64,000 bases of DNA from Bacteroidetes bacterium ADurb.Bin145 (GCA_002070505.1 MWDJ01000002.1:124001-188000), one strand, 5' to 3'. Shown: positions 41,913-51,438, counted from the stretch's first letter. Made by a program: numbers and translations. The notes: generated by a model not told the origin, from the sequence alone.

Positions 41913-42536
41913 TCAACAACCGCCAGCTGCTTTTTTCTTCTTTGATGCAGCTTTAACCGCAGGTTTGGTTGAAGGAGCCGACTGTTCCTGGCTGGGCATT
42001 ATAACATTCCCTCCGCCGAGAGCCATTCCTGCACTTTTCCTGAAATCGTATTTAGCGAACTCCTCGTCGGAACTTGAATCTGAAGGCTTCTCTGGGTTAA
42101 GAATGGTATCAAACCAGTAGTTCAGTCCTCCTTCCAATACGTAATTGTTTTCATAGCCCAGCTGACGTGTCAGCATCCAGGCTTCATTTGCTGTAAGTGT
42201 ACCGTTGGAATAAAATACGTTCATAAAAACATCCTGGTTCAGTATATCCGTATGTTCATCCGAAAGAAGATCAGCGTACGGGATGTTAATTGCACCGGGA
42301 AGACTGTATTTCTCAAATTCATCCTGGCTCCTGACATCTATAAGCCTTAGTGAGGGGTCCTTTTTTATTATCATATCCGCAACCACCTCAGGGGTCACGA
42401 ACTGAGTGCGTGTATTAGCCTCAGCAAGAAGTTCTTCTGCAGTGAGTTTATAAGGCCTTGTCGTATTCTGTGGAACTGCTGCAATTATTAATCCCATTGG
42501 TATAAGAAATAATGCAAGTAATGAACGTGGTCTCAT
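41913..42536 (-). CDS. Exported rhodanese-like protein without the catalytic cysteine
   Basis: This 207-residue protein has a signal peptide (MRPRSLLALFLIPMGLIIAA) and a rhodanese domain at about 45-140 (LIDVRSQDEFEKYSLPGAIN). The active-site loop reads VFYSNGTLTANEA: Ser stands where rhodaneses have Cys, so sulfur transfer through a persulfide is not expected. The tail is low-complexity, Lys/Ala-rich and ends GGC. ATG 42536 was chosen because it gives the signal peptide; the longer frame to 42629 overlaps the YeeE gene. Confidence 0.82.
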   Translation of the reverse strand: MRPRSLLALFLIPMGLIIAAVPQNTTRPYKLTAEELLAEANTRTQFVTPEVVADMIIKKDPSLRLIDVRSQDEFEKYSLPGAINIPYADLLSDEHTDILNQDVFMNVFYSNGTLTANEAWMLTRQLGYENNYVLEGGLNYWFDTILNPEKPSDSSSDEEFAKYDFRKSAGMALGGGNVIMPSQEQSAPSTKPAVKAASKKKKAAGGC

Positions 42537-42570
42537 CTCTATTTCAATTTTATTGATTAATATTTCAAAA

Positions 42571-43161
42571 TTAGTATTCTGCTTTCGGGAATTTCTTTTC
42601 TGCCCATTCGGCAACCCAGAACATCCCAAGAGCGACTATTATCAGTATTAACGCAAATATCCCGTCAGATAATCCGAGTGCTGTACTGACCTTTGGGAAT
42701 CCAAGGAATTTTGCCATGTACATTTTCTCCCAGATGCCATAACCGGCTCCGAATATTATCACCCCGATAAACAGTCCTCCTACGAAAACCATAGCATCTA
42801 TTTTGCCTATTGATGCTCCGCAAAAACTTGTTCCGGGGCAATAACCTCCCATTATGAATCCTACTCCCATTATTATACCTCCGACAATTGCAGATGTCAG
42901 ATAGGTCGGGTTGACATATACAAGATCAAGGTCTATCCATCCGAAGAGACTGAAAAATAATAATCCCAGCATTGCAGTAATAGCTGCTGTGAAAAAAACT
43001 TTCAGAACAACAGTATCATAGCCATAAAAAACGCCTGCCAGTTTTCTGCTTGATGAAAAACCGCTCTGCTCAAGAACAAACCCAAATCCTATCCCGATAA
43101 TGAAAGCCAGTAAAAGGTTTGTATTTTCCGAAATTATTTCATTTACTGCCAGTGGTCCCAT
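42571..43161 (-). CDS. YeeE/YedE-family sulfur transporter subunit (B half)
   Basis: This 196-residue membrane protein has about five helices and the motif GGYCPGTSFCGAS with the functional Cys pair of the TsuA/YeeE family, which moves thiosulfate or other sulfur species. It also has FVLEQSGFSSSRKLAG, a typical YeeE signature. Together with the adjacent 177-residue half it would form one full transporter. It is part of the psr operon. Confidence 0.86.
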   Translation of the reverse strand: MGPLAVNEIISENTNLLLAFIIGIGFGFVLEQSGFSSSRKLAGVFYGYDTVVLKVFFTAAITAMLGLLFFSLFGWIDLDLVYVNPTYLTSAIVGGIIMGVGFIMGGYCPGTSFCGASIGKIDAMVFVGGLFIGVIIFGAGYGIWEKMYMAKFLGFPKVSTALGLSDGIFALILIIVALGMFWVAEWAEKKFPKAEY

Positions 43162-43233
43162 TTCCTGTTAGTATTAACATTGTTTAATTTCTTTTGTCAT
43201 GAATGTTCAGAATAATATTCAAACATGATATTT

Positions 43234-43767
43234 TCAAATCCAGTTCTTCCTGAACAGATATGCGAATGCAAATGCAGTCCCGAATATAGCCATCATAGTT
43301 ATAAACCCCCCGAGTGAAAGAACAGCCATACCGCTGAGTGCCGATCCGCTTGTACATCCTCTTCCTATCTGTGACCCGAAACCAAAGAGAATGCCTCCTC
43401 CAAAAGCCAGGATCAGTCTCTTTCTCGAGGTGATCCCCGGAAAATGTTCAACTTTAAGTTTAAGTCTTCCGGCAATAGCGCCTGAGATGAAGCCTCCCAC
43501 AATAACACCAAGCATTTCAAAAACCAGCCATGTCTTCAGCGGGTTTCCCTGATGTGATTCCCGGAATTCCCTGACAAATCCGGATGCTTCACTTGTCACA
43601 GGTGCAACCGCGGTATAAGCTGAAACAACTGCGCTTTTAATGGCACCGCTGGCACCCAGGCCCCGGCCCGCGACAAAATTTGCAGCCAATAATACAAGTC
43701 CAAGAAGTACCCCTCCAACGTAAGGATTCAGGTATTTTGTTTTTTTTATCACCTTGGTCTCATTCAT
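43234..43767 (-). CDS. YeeE/YedE-family sulfur transporter subunit (A half)
   Basis: This 177-residue membrane protein has about four helices, with GSQIGRGCTSGSALSGMA, the conserved Cys motif of the YeeE/TsuA family. The full-length fused family is about 350 residues, so this and the gene at 42571 are two split halves. It lies 40 bp after psrC. Confidence 0.86.
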   Translation of the reverse strand: MNETKVIKKTKYLNPYVGGVLLGLVLLAANFVAGRGLGASGAIKSAVVSAYTAVAPVTSEASGFVREFRESHQGNPLKTWLVFEMLGVIVGGFISGAIAGRLKLKVEHFPGITSRKRLILAFGGGILFGFGSQIGRGCTSGSALSGMAVLSLGGFITMMAIFGTAFAFAYLFRKNWI

Positions 43768-43807
43768 ATTATTTCCTATTTATTTTTTTCTAATCTGTTT
43801 TTTCCTT

Positions 43808-44749
43808 TCAATAAAGCCATCTGCTTGCCTGACCCGCATGTACTATGATAAATCTCAGCATCAGGCTGCCGAAAATGACCAGAAGTGCCGGTATAACAGC
43901 AGGTATATGATATTTTCTCAGCTCCATTATCTCCAGCAGGGCCGGAATAATCATACCCATAAACACTACAAAAATCCAGAATGAAGTAGTAAACTCACCT
44001 CCAAGGAACATTCTCGCCGCATCGATTTGCACCTGGGTACTTGCAAGAAAGCCCATGAACATATGTATTATCAGGAAAAGTTCAACCCCTAGAAAAACCA
44101 GATCAATTCTGGCAAAGTGGGTTCTCTCTTCGCTGTTTTTAGATAATATAAGAGTTGCAGCAGCCCCGGCAGAGATACCTGAGGCAAGAAAAAGCGGACC
44201 AAGGATTGATGTGTTCCATAAAGGTCTGGCATTGAATGCAGACAGGAGGATTCCGGTATAAATACCAAGTATGATCCCGAAAATCAGCATTACCCAGGCC
44301 AGCGCTTTCTTATATTTTGTAAAAAATTCATCAAGGAATTTAAGCCACCTGAACTTCCAGTCCCATTTCGGGAACAGTTCCTTTATATTAAGTGCACACC
44401 AGATAAATGACACGGGAGTGATTACCATTAAAGTCCAGGCACCCCATGACATAGGTGACTGAAATTTAATATTAGTATAGAGCTGCCAGAAGTAAAGTTT
44501 ATGCCTCAGATCTATAAAAAGGGCCAGCAACCCAAGCACAAGAAGCAGAGGGGCAAGGAACGGTGTTATACGAACTGCCGTCCTGTACTTGTCTTCCTTT
44601 CCCTGCATGTAATAAAGGGCAGCCAGGCACAAGATCCCCGCAGCCATACCACCAAGAAAGAGGTAGAGCGGAATGGGCCAGTGCCAGATATGGAGGTTAG
44701 GATCCACCAGATCATTCATTCTGCCGCTAACAATTAGCTCTTCTTTCAT
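43808..44749 (-). CDS. psrC: NrfD/PsrC-type membrane anchor of polysulfide/thiosulfate reductase
   Basis: This 313-residue protein has eight to nine transmembrane helices of the NrfD family (HIWHWPIPLYLFLGGMAAGI at the N-terminus, LSAFNARPLWNTSILGPLFL in the middle). It takes electrons from menaquinol and passes them to the PsrB-type Fe-S subunit outside. It lies 21 bp after psrB. The family also serves tetrathionate and arsenate reductases. Confidence 0.86.
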   Translation of the reverse strand: MKEELIVSGRMNDLVDPNLHIWHWPIPLYLFLGGMAAGILCLAALYYMQGKEDKYRTAVRITPFLAPLLLVLGLLALFIDLRHKLYFWQLYTNIKFQSPMSWGAWTLMVITPVSFIWCALNIKELFPKWDWKFRWLKFLDEFFTKYKKALAWVMLIFGIILGIYTGILLSAFNARPLWNTSILGPLFLASGISAGAAATLILSKNSEERTHFARIDLVFLGVELFLIIHMFMGFLASTQVQIDAARMFLGGEFTTSFWIFVVFMGMIIPALLEIMELRKYHIPAVIPALLVIFGSLMLRFIIVHAGQASRWLY

Positions 44750-44770
44750 ATATTTCTGATATTCATTATA

Positions 44771-45304
44771 TTAATAAATAAAATACAACTGCGGTACGGT
44801 ACCTGCCTCAGGAATCAGGGTTTTATACCTGTTCTTCTTCAGTACCACTGACGCATCACTGTTCGGGTCGTCAAGATCACCGAAATAGAGGCATTTAGTC
44901 GGACAAACTTCCACACAGGCAGGTAACATCCCGTTCTTAATCCTGTGTTCGCAGAAAGTACATTTGTCAACATAACCGGAAGGATGAGGATATCTGGCAT
45001 CGTAGGGACATGAAGCAATACATGCTCCGCATCCAATGCATTCAGTCTTCTTAACAAGCACTATACCTCCGGCAATGATATGACTGGCCCCGGTGGGACA
45101 GCATCTTACACAGGGTGCATTATCACAATGGTTACATCTCTCGGATCTGATCTCAGTTGTAATCTGAGGGTATGTGCCGTTATTGACTTCAACTATCCAG
45201 TCGCGGCAAAAACCTATCGGAACGCTGTTCTCTGTCTGACATGCTACTACACAGTCACTGCATCCCACGCATTTACGCGTATTTACTGCCATTGCATACC
45301 TCAT
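44771..45304 (-). CDS. psrB: PsrB-like 4x[4Fe-4S] electron-transfer subunit
   Basis: This 177-residue ferredoxin has four [4Fe-4S] clusters: CVGCSDCVVAC, CNHCDNAPCVRCCP, CIGCGACIASCPYDARY and CTFCEHR...CVEVCP. The pattern is that of DMSO/polysulfide reductase family beta subunits. It overlaps psrA by 4 bp, indicating coupled translation. Confidence 0.9.
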   Translation of the reverse strand: MRYAMAVNTRKCVGCSDCVVACQTENSVPIGFCRDWIVEVNNGTYPQITTEIRSERCNHCDNAPCVRCCPTGASHIIAGGIVLVKKTECIGCGACIASCPYDARYPHPSGYVDKCTFCEHRIKNGMLPACVEVCPTKCLYFGDLDDPNSDASVVLKKNRYKTLIPEAGTVPQLYFIY

Positions 45305-47538
45305 GCCTTTACCCCCGCTTCTTCCGGATTTAGTATAAATGTAACAAAATTACCCCTCATACCTGTTCCTCCCATTATTGGATCCAGCATCACGTTAGTT
45401 ATTAGTTTTGTATCGCTTGCTCCTCTGCCGTAAGTTCTCCTGAGCCTTTTCTCCGCATGTCCGAACCCATGTACCATATAAACAGAATCCCATCTTATCC
45501 TCTCAGTGATCCTGACTTTTATCGGGAATTCGCTTACTACTTCATCCTGATTTTTCAGATATATCCTTTGTCCGTTTTCGAGTGACCATTCTTTAGCCAC
45601 TTTTGGGTTTACCCAGAGGCTGTTCTCATCCATAAGGTCAAACAGGTTCGGATTATTTGAAGTTCTCGAAAAAGTATGCATCGGAGCCCTTCCGTAAATA
45701 AGTCTGTAATAACCCGGAGGAGGCTCAGGATGAGCTGTATATGTGGGTATCGGATCGAATCCCTCATTTGCGAATGCCGTTGAATAGAGTTCTATTTTAC
45801 CTGTATTCGTAAAAAATTCAACTTCTTCGTCATCAGCAAAATAGAGATTATCATAAGCTTTAGGGAAGGTTTTGACGCCAATCCGTTTCATTTCATCAAG
45901 GGATGTTCCGATCTTTTTCAGCTGCCAGTCAAGCAAATCTTCAATTTTTTCAAAAGGAAAATATGCTTCCAGACCAAGCTTTAAGGCCAGCTGCCTGGCC
46001 ATCCAGTATGCCGGCTTTGAATTGTACTTTGGTTCAGCTGCCGGCATCCGGAGAGCTATCTGCGGAAGGCGATGAGGCACAACCCGGATTGAGTCGTACC
46101 GTTCAAGATAGGTGCATTCTGGCAGTACAACATCGGCCCATCCGGTGATCTCCATTGGCATGGTATCTATAACTACCATCAGATCAAGGTTCTGAATTGC
46201 CTCTAAAGTATTTTTCTGGTTCGGCAGGGTTTCAATAAGATTGGTACCATAAACGATCCATCCCTTGAAACTGCAGTCGCGTGTCGTTACCGGAATTGTC
46301 GCATCGCAGATACCGTTTGCCAGAGCCAGGTCTGCGAGCACATACTTTCCGGGAAAAGCATCCCTCCATGTTTTGGAAGGTTCAACGAATTCAGGATGAG
46401 GGTATGATGGTATCTCAACAATCTCTGACCTGTAGAACCCCCCTCTCCTGCCCCAGCTTCCAAGAAGTGCATTCAGGATAGCTATCGCTCGTGAACGCTG
46501 TGTATCGTCACCATACCAGGTAACGTGTCTTCCGGGATGAACTATCACAGCCGGAGCAGCATTCGCCATTTCTTTTGCAGTTTTTCTTATCAGGTCCGGC
46601 GGAATTGTCGTTATTCCATAAGCCCATTCAGGAGTGTAATTTTTTACGGCTTCAGATAATTCCCTGAAACCGTAAGTATATTTTTCAACATACTTTTTAT
46701 CGTAATATTCCTCTTTTATAATAAGATGTATCCAGGAGAGCAGGAGAGCAAGATCAGTGGCCGGCTTGATTGGCAGCCAGTATTTCGATTTTGAAGCAGC
46801 TGTCGAGAAACGAGGATCAACTGTGATTATCACAGCTCCTTTATCAATTGCATCCGACATCTCCTGTACCTGTCCGTTATGCATATTCTCACCCAGGTGT
46901 GAGCCAATAAGGACCATGCATTTTGTATCCCTGATATCTGTAGGCTCCGGAGATTCAAGACCTTCTCCGAAAGTTGCCATAAAAGCCACTTCACGTGGAC
47001 CACGGCACTGGGCATATGATGGTGCAGCAATATTATTTGATCCAAAGGCTTGCAGAAGATCTCCAAAATATTTGCCGCCTGAGCCATGCGTAAAAAGTGC
47101 TATACATTCCGGGCCATGCTCCCTGGCTATGGCCTTCATTTTATCGGCGATATATGTAAAAGCCTCATCCCAGGAAGCTTCCCTGAAAACCTGCTTACCT
47201 CTCTCCTCTACCCGTATCAAAGGTGTTTTCAAACGATCTTCATCGTTGTACATGCCTACACCTCCGGTACCACGGGGACATAAGCGGCCATTACAATTTA
47301 AATCCTCATCGTTTCCGATGATTTTCCATATCTGTCCGTCGGAGTCCTTGTAAATCCAGCCTGCACATTTCCAGAAACATACTTCACAGTATGTTGGAGT
47401 TCTGCTTAATGGTGGTTCAGTAATTCCTGTTTCATCCTTACCGGATATCCATTTTACAGCACCCCATGCAGCTCCTCCTGCTGCCAGAGTACCTGCACCT
47501 GCAAACGAAATCTTGATGAATTGTCTGCGGCTTGTCAT
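45301..47538 (-). CDS. psrA: Molybdopterin oxidoreductase, polysulfide/thiosulfate reductase PsrA/PhsA-like
   Basis: This 745-residue catalytic subunit has a twin-arginine signal (SRRQFIKISFAGAG) for export and an N-terminal [4Fe-4S] site CEVCFWKCAGW...GRLCPRG. A Cys in YAQCRGPREVAF is a likely molybdenum ligand. The bis-MGD folds of the DMSO reductase family follow (DPRFSTAASKS, LPECTYLERYD, NNPNLFDLMDENSLWVNP). Substrate is probably polysulfide or thiosulfate, judged from the YeeE and rhodanese neighbours; tetrathionate or arsenate are alternatives. Confidence 0.87.
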   Translation of the reverse strand: MTSRRQFIKISFAGAGTLAAGGAAWGAVKWISGKDETGITEPPLSRTPTYCEVCFWKCAGWIYKDSDGQIWKIIGNDEDLNCNGRLCPRGTGGVGMYNDEDRLKTPLIRVEERGKQVFREASWDEAFTYIADKMKAIAREHGPECIALFTHGSGGKYFGDLLQAFGSNNIAAPSYAQCRGPREVAFMATFGEGLESPEPTDIRDTKCMVLIGSHLGENMHNGQVQEMSDAIDKGAVIITVDPRFSTAASKSKYWLPIKPATDLALLLSWIHLIIKEEYYDKKYVEKYTYGFRELSEAVKNYTPEWAYGITTIPPDLIRKTAKEMANAAPAVIVHPGRHVTWYGDDTQRSRAIAILNALLGSWGRRGGFYRSEIVEIPSYPHPEFVEPSKTWRDAFPGKYVLADLALANGICDATIPVTTRDCSFKGWIVYGTNLIETLPNQKNTLEAIQNLDLMVVIDTMPMEITGWADVVLPECTYLERYDSIRVVPHRLPQIALRMPAAEPKYNSKPAYWMARQLALKLGLEAYFPFEKIEDLLDWQLKKIGTSLDEMKRIGVKTFPKAYDNLYFADDEEVEFFTNTGKIELYSTAFANEGFDPIPTYTAHPEPPPGYYRLIYGRAPMHTFSRTSNNPNLFDLMDENSLWVNPKVAKEWSLENGQRIYLKNQDEVVSEFPIKVRITERIRWDSVYMVHGFGHAEKRLRRTYGRGASDTKLITNVMLDPIMGGTGMRGNFVTFILNPEEAGVKA

Positions 47539-47689
47539 ACTGAGTAGTTAAATTAGTAACAGAACAGATTTTATCAATCTTTAATAACAATCCGGGAACA
47601 TAAAAGTTCTCGAATTTAATTACAAAAAATTGATTTTTTTCACAAACCGATAATCTTTTAGTCGGCAAAATGTTAAACCAAAAATACAG

Positions 47690-47697
47690 TATCTTTG
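47690..47697 (+). promoter_or_regulatory. Bacteroidota-type -7 promoter box for the membrane-NTPase fusion
   Basis: TATCTTTG is an exact TAnnTTTG match 44 bp before the ATG at 47741. It lies in the 202-bp spacer shared with the divergent psrA, for which no clear box was found. Confidence 0.6.
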
Positions 47698-47740
47698 CCG
47701 TTCAAACAACTACGGATTCACTCTCTTTCAGAGTTTTAAA

Positions 47741-49495
47741 ATGCAGATAATTACTCCCACACCTCTCAGAAAGATATGGCTGAAAGCGGCAGTCGCAGGA
47801 AGTATATGGGCCTCAATAGAGATAATAATCGGGAGCTTCCTGCATAACCTGAAAATACCTCTTTCAGGAATGGTGCTGTCCGTTATCAGTGTCTGGCTGA
47901 TGATCTCTTTCCTGCAGATATGGAGGGAAAACGGACTTATATGGCGCGCAGGGATAATCTGTGCACTTATGAAATCCATCTCCCCAAGTGCAGTCATACT
48001 TGGTCCTATGACAGGCATACTTACTGAGGCGCTTCTTGTCGAATTATCGGTCTGGTTATTCGGTAAAAATATATTTGGCTACCTTATTGCAGGAGCATTG
48101 GCAGTATTCAGCACTCTGATCCATAAAGTAATAAGTTTACTGATAATCTATGGCTTCGATTTCCTGAAAATACTATCTGATCTGTACCAGTTTGCTGTAA
48201 AACAGATAAACATCGATAATGAAAGCCCGGCAATCCTGCTCAGCGTAATATCTGTTTTCTATATTGTCGCAGGAATGGCAGGTGCTGCTGTTGGATATAT
48301 GACCGGGAGAAGACAGAGTTCCGGGGTAAGGCAGACAATTGAACAAGACAACAATGTTTTAAAATTCGAATCTGAACTGAATAAAAACGATACGGAGCAG
48401 AACTATGCCTGGCCTCTGCTTCTGATCAATATCATTATTCTGGCTGTAATTCTTTTTCTTATTAATCTTAACTACACTATTCCGGCATTTGCTGTCGGGC
48501 TGATATATGTATCTTTTTGTATTATCAGGTATAAGAATTCTCTGCGAAGGTTGAAGAAGGTATCCTTCTGGTTAAGTTTCCTGATAATTACTTTTACAGC
48601 TGCCTTTCTCTGGAAGGGTTTTAGCGAGCGTGTTTTCTTTTCAACAGAAGGATTGATAGCAGGGCTTAAAATAAATGCCCGTGCTGTAATCCTGATTATA
48701 GGTTTTGCAGCTATAAGTGTTGAACTTAAAAATCCTCTGATAAAATCATTATTATATAACAGAGGATTTTCCTCTCTTTACCAGTCACTTAATCTTGCAT
48801 TTTCTGCATTACCGGTATTGATCTCAAATATCTCATTAAACCGTGATAAAGCTACCCCGGGAAACCTTCAAAAATTGTTCTCAGGTTCTCTTGGTCATGC
48901 TGATACATTATTATCAAGCTTTGAAAAAGAACATCTCGTACGACCCGACGTGGTTATCGTCACCGGTGAGGTCAACCACGGAAAAACAACAGTTGCGCAA
49001 GGAGTAATTTCATATCTGCTGGAACGTAACATAAAAATAGCCGGATTCCTTTGCCCGGGAAATGATGAAAACGGTGAAAGAAAAGGATACTTCCTCCAGG
49101 AAATCGGAAGTCCTTATAAGCATGAATTATGCACTATGACTTTCAATGAAAAACGTCAGAAAACGGGCAGGTTCTACTTTAATCAGGACACACTTGACAA
49201 GGGCCTGGATTTGCTGAAACAGGCCTATTCAAATAAAAATAATGAGCTTGTCGTAGTAGATGAGATAGGTCCTCTTGAGCTTAAAAACAAAGGCTGGAGC
49301 AGGGAGATAGATAATTCCTTCAGGAATAAAGATCTCGTTCAGCTTTGGATAGTCAGAAAAAAAATCCTTGGTGAAGTGCTTCGGAAATGGCACCAGTTGA
49401 ATATATATATATTTGATATAGAACATGATAAAACCGAAACAATTATTAACAAGATCTTTGACCTTATTATCTCTCACAAAAAGAACTTCTCCTGA
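47741..49495 (+). CDS. ECF-transporter-like membrane protein fused to a THEP1-type NTPase
   Basis: This 584-residue protein has three parts. Residues about 1-195 hold six or so helices reminiscent of ECF S components (SIWASIEIIIGSFLHNLKIP; LMKSISPSAVILGPMTGILTE). Residues about 225-365 hold a second helix bundle that resembles EcfT/CbiQ (GLIAGLKINARAVILIIGF). Residues about 400-580 form a THEP1/DUF2478-like NTPase with the P-loop GEVNHGKTT and Walker B VVVDEIGPLELKNKGW. It is divergent from the molybdoenzyme psrA. A link to molybdate, sulfur or vitamin uptake is inference. Confidence 0.7.
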   Translation: MQIITPTPLRKIWLKAAVAGSIWASIEIIIGSFLHNLKIPLSGMVLSVISVWLMISFLQIWRENGLIWRAGIICALMKSISPSAVILGPMTGILTEALLVELSVWLFGKNIFGYLIAGALAVFSTLIHKVISLLIIYGFDFLKILSDLYQFAVKQINIDNESPAILLSVISVFYIVAGMAGAAVGYMTGRRQSSGVRQTIEQDNNVLKFESELNKNDTEQNYAWPLLLINIIILAVILFLINLNYTIPAFAVGLIYVSFCIIRYKNSLRRLKKVSFWLSFLIITFTAAFLWKGFSERVFFSTEGLIAGLKINARAVILIIGFAAISVELKNPLIKSLLYNRGFSSLYQSLNLAFSALPVLISNISLNRDKATPGNLQKLFSGSLGHADTLLSSFEKEHLVRPDVVIVTGEVNHGKTTVAQGVISYLLERNIKIAGFLCPGNDENGERKGYFLQEIGSPYKHELCTMTFNEKRQKTGRFYFNQDTLDKGLDLLKQAYSNKNNELVVVDEIGPLELKNKGWSREIDNSFRNKDLVQLWIVRKKILGEVLRKWHQLNIYIFDIEHDKTETIINKIFDLIISHKKNFS

Positions 49496-49577
49496 AATGA
49501 TATTTTTTTGTTTTCATATTTAATTACATAGTAATCTATACTTTTAATGCTGCAAAATATTTATAAAACTACTAGTC

Positions 49578-51089
49578 ATGACTGATCTTGAGAGATATTT
49601 TGCGGATTTCCGGCGTAACATTACCGGTATTAATACCGAGATAGAAACGCCCTATGGCAGGAGGAAACTGGTATATGCCGACTGGATAGCCAGCGGAAGG
49701 CTTTATACTCCCATTGAGAAAAGGATCTCAGACGATATCGGACCGATGGTCGGCAACACACATTCGGAATCGTCTGCTACCGGCATTGCCATGACCAATG
49801 CTTATCATCATGCTCAGAGGATAGTTAAGAATCATGTTAATGCCGCTGAGGATGATCTCCTTATATTTACCGGAACTGGCATGACTACTGCTATAGCCAA
49901 GCTTCAAAGATTACTTGGGCTCAAGGTCCCGGAGCAGGCATTTCATTATTGTTCTTTTACAAAGGGAGAATACACAAAATGCAAGGATGTTCCGAATAAG
50001 AACAGGCCGGTTGTTTTCCTGACTCATACCGAGCATCATTCAAATCACACTTCCTGGTTTGAGACGCTTGCAGATGTTGTTGTTCTTGAACCATCACCTG
50101 ACCTGAAGGTGGATCCGGAAATACTGAAACGAGAGATAGTAAAATATAAGGACAGACCTCTGCTGATCGGATCATTTTCAGCATGTTCAAACGTAACAGG
50201 ATATTATCCGCCATTTTATGAGCTTGCCGAAGTAATGCATCAGCATAACGGTTATTGTTTTGTCGACTTTGCGGCAAGCGCCCCATATGTAAGAATAGAT
50301 ATGCATCCCGAAAACAAGATGCAATACCTTGATGCAATCTTTTTCTCCCCGCATAAATTTCTCGGAGGGCCGGGAAGCGCAGGTGTTCTGATCTTCAATA
50401 AGAAACTCTATAAAAACCAGATACCCGATACTCCCGGTGGCGGAACAGTGAAATGGACCAACAGATGGGGAGGATATAGTTATATCAGCGATATTGAGAC
50501 TAAGGAGGATGGCGGAACACCCGGCTTTCTTCAGGGAATCAAGGCAGCCCTGGCAATAACTCTGAAAGAAAAGATGGGCGTTGAGAATATCAGGAGCAGA
50601 GAACGGGAACTTATTGAATTGACATTTAATGAGTTACTTAAGATAAAACAGCTTCATATTCTTTCGGGTGATATCCGCGACCGTCTGGGAGTCTTTTCCT
50701 TCTATGTCGATAATGTCCATCACAACCTTTTCACAAAGCTCCTGAACGACCACTTTGGTATCCAGGTGAGAGGCGGATGCTCCTGTGCAGGAACCTACGG
50801 TCATTTTCTTCTGAATGTCGACTTCAACCTGTCAAAGGAGATAACTGAAAGAATTGATGCCGGCGATCTGTCGCTTAAGCCGGGCTGGATTAGGTTATCA
50901 CTTCATCCTACTATGACAGATGATGAGCTCCGTTTCATAATCGATGCAATAAAAGAAACGATAAGAAGATCAAAGGAATGGGAAAAGGATTATGTCTACG
51001 ATATCCATACCAATGAATTCCATCACAGGACCTTTCCTGAAAAAGAAATCCCTGGGTATGAACATTGGTTCAACCTGGATCAGGCGTGA
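49578..51089 (+). CDS. Class V aminotransferase, cysteine desulfurase-like
   Basis: This 503-residue PLP enzyme has the Schiff-base Lys in FFSPHKFLGGPGSAG and a possible sulfur-carrying Cys in VRGGCSCAGTYGH. NTHSESSATG and VDFAASAPYVRID match the SufS/NifS-related class V fold. It is longer than SufS (about 410), and the second Cys resembles IscS-like active loops only loosely, so isopenicillin epimerase-like activities remain possible. It follows the NTPase fusion by 82 bp with its own weak TACTTTTA box at 49539-49546. Confidence 0.82.
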   Translation: MTDLERYFADFRRNITGINTEIETPYGRRKLVYADWIASGRLYTPIEKRISDDIGPMVGNTHSESSATGIAMTNAYHHAQRIVKNHVNAAEDDLLIFTGTGMTTAIAKLQRLLGLKVPEQAFHYCSFTKGEYTKCKDVPNKNRPVVFLTHTEHHSNHTSWFETLADVVVLEPSPDLKVDPEILKREIVKYKDRPLLIGSFSACSNVTGYYPPFYELAEVMHQHNGYCFVDFAASAPYVRIDMHPENKMQYLDAIFFSPHKFLGGPGSAGVLIFNKKLYKNQIPDTPGGGTVKWTNRWGGYSYISDIETKEDGGTPGFLQGIKAALAITLKEKMGVENIRSRERELIELTFNELLKIKQLHILSGDIRDRLGVFSFYVDNVHHNLFTKLLNDHFGIQVRGGCSCAGTYGHFLLNVDFNLSKEITERIDAGDLSLKPGWIRLSLHPTMTDDELRFIIDAIKETIRRSKEWEKDYVYDIHTNEFHHRTFPEKEIPGYEHWFNLDQA

Positions 51090-51138
51090 TCAGTACTACG
51101 CAAATCCCGCAATCTGCCGGAAAAAAATACCAGTCCTT

Positions 51139-51345
51139 TCAGCTTTTCTTTTTGGCTGTATTGATCCCGAAAGGAATGTAAATCGGACAAAAGCTTATGA
51201 TGCTTGTAATTACAAGAATCGCAGAAATAGCCAGAACGATATAACCGAGAGTACCGGATGCCACATTTGTCAGAAACAGTACCACTCCGATTACTGCTAA
51301 AATAATCCTTATCACCTTGTCGGTAGAACCTACATTCTTTTTCAT
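51139..51345 (-). CDS. DUF2892 membrane protein
   Basis: This 68-residue protein has two transmembrane helices and the DUF2892/YgaP C-terminal-like pattern KNVGSTDKVIRIILAVIG...CPIYIPFGI. Such proteins often accompany rhodaneses and sulfur genes. It converges on the class V aminotransferase gene with a 49-bp gap. Confidence 0.85.
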   Translation of the reverse strand: MKKNVGSTDKVIRIILAVIGVVLFLTNVASGTLGYIVLAISAILVITSIISFCPIYIPFGINTAKKKS

Positions 51346-51438
51346 AATCTGATTTTAATTTTAAGATAATTTGTTTCAGAGATAATAAACAATTTAACTC
51401 AGCATAAGTTCAGTTGACGATAAATATTTTCGTGTATA

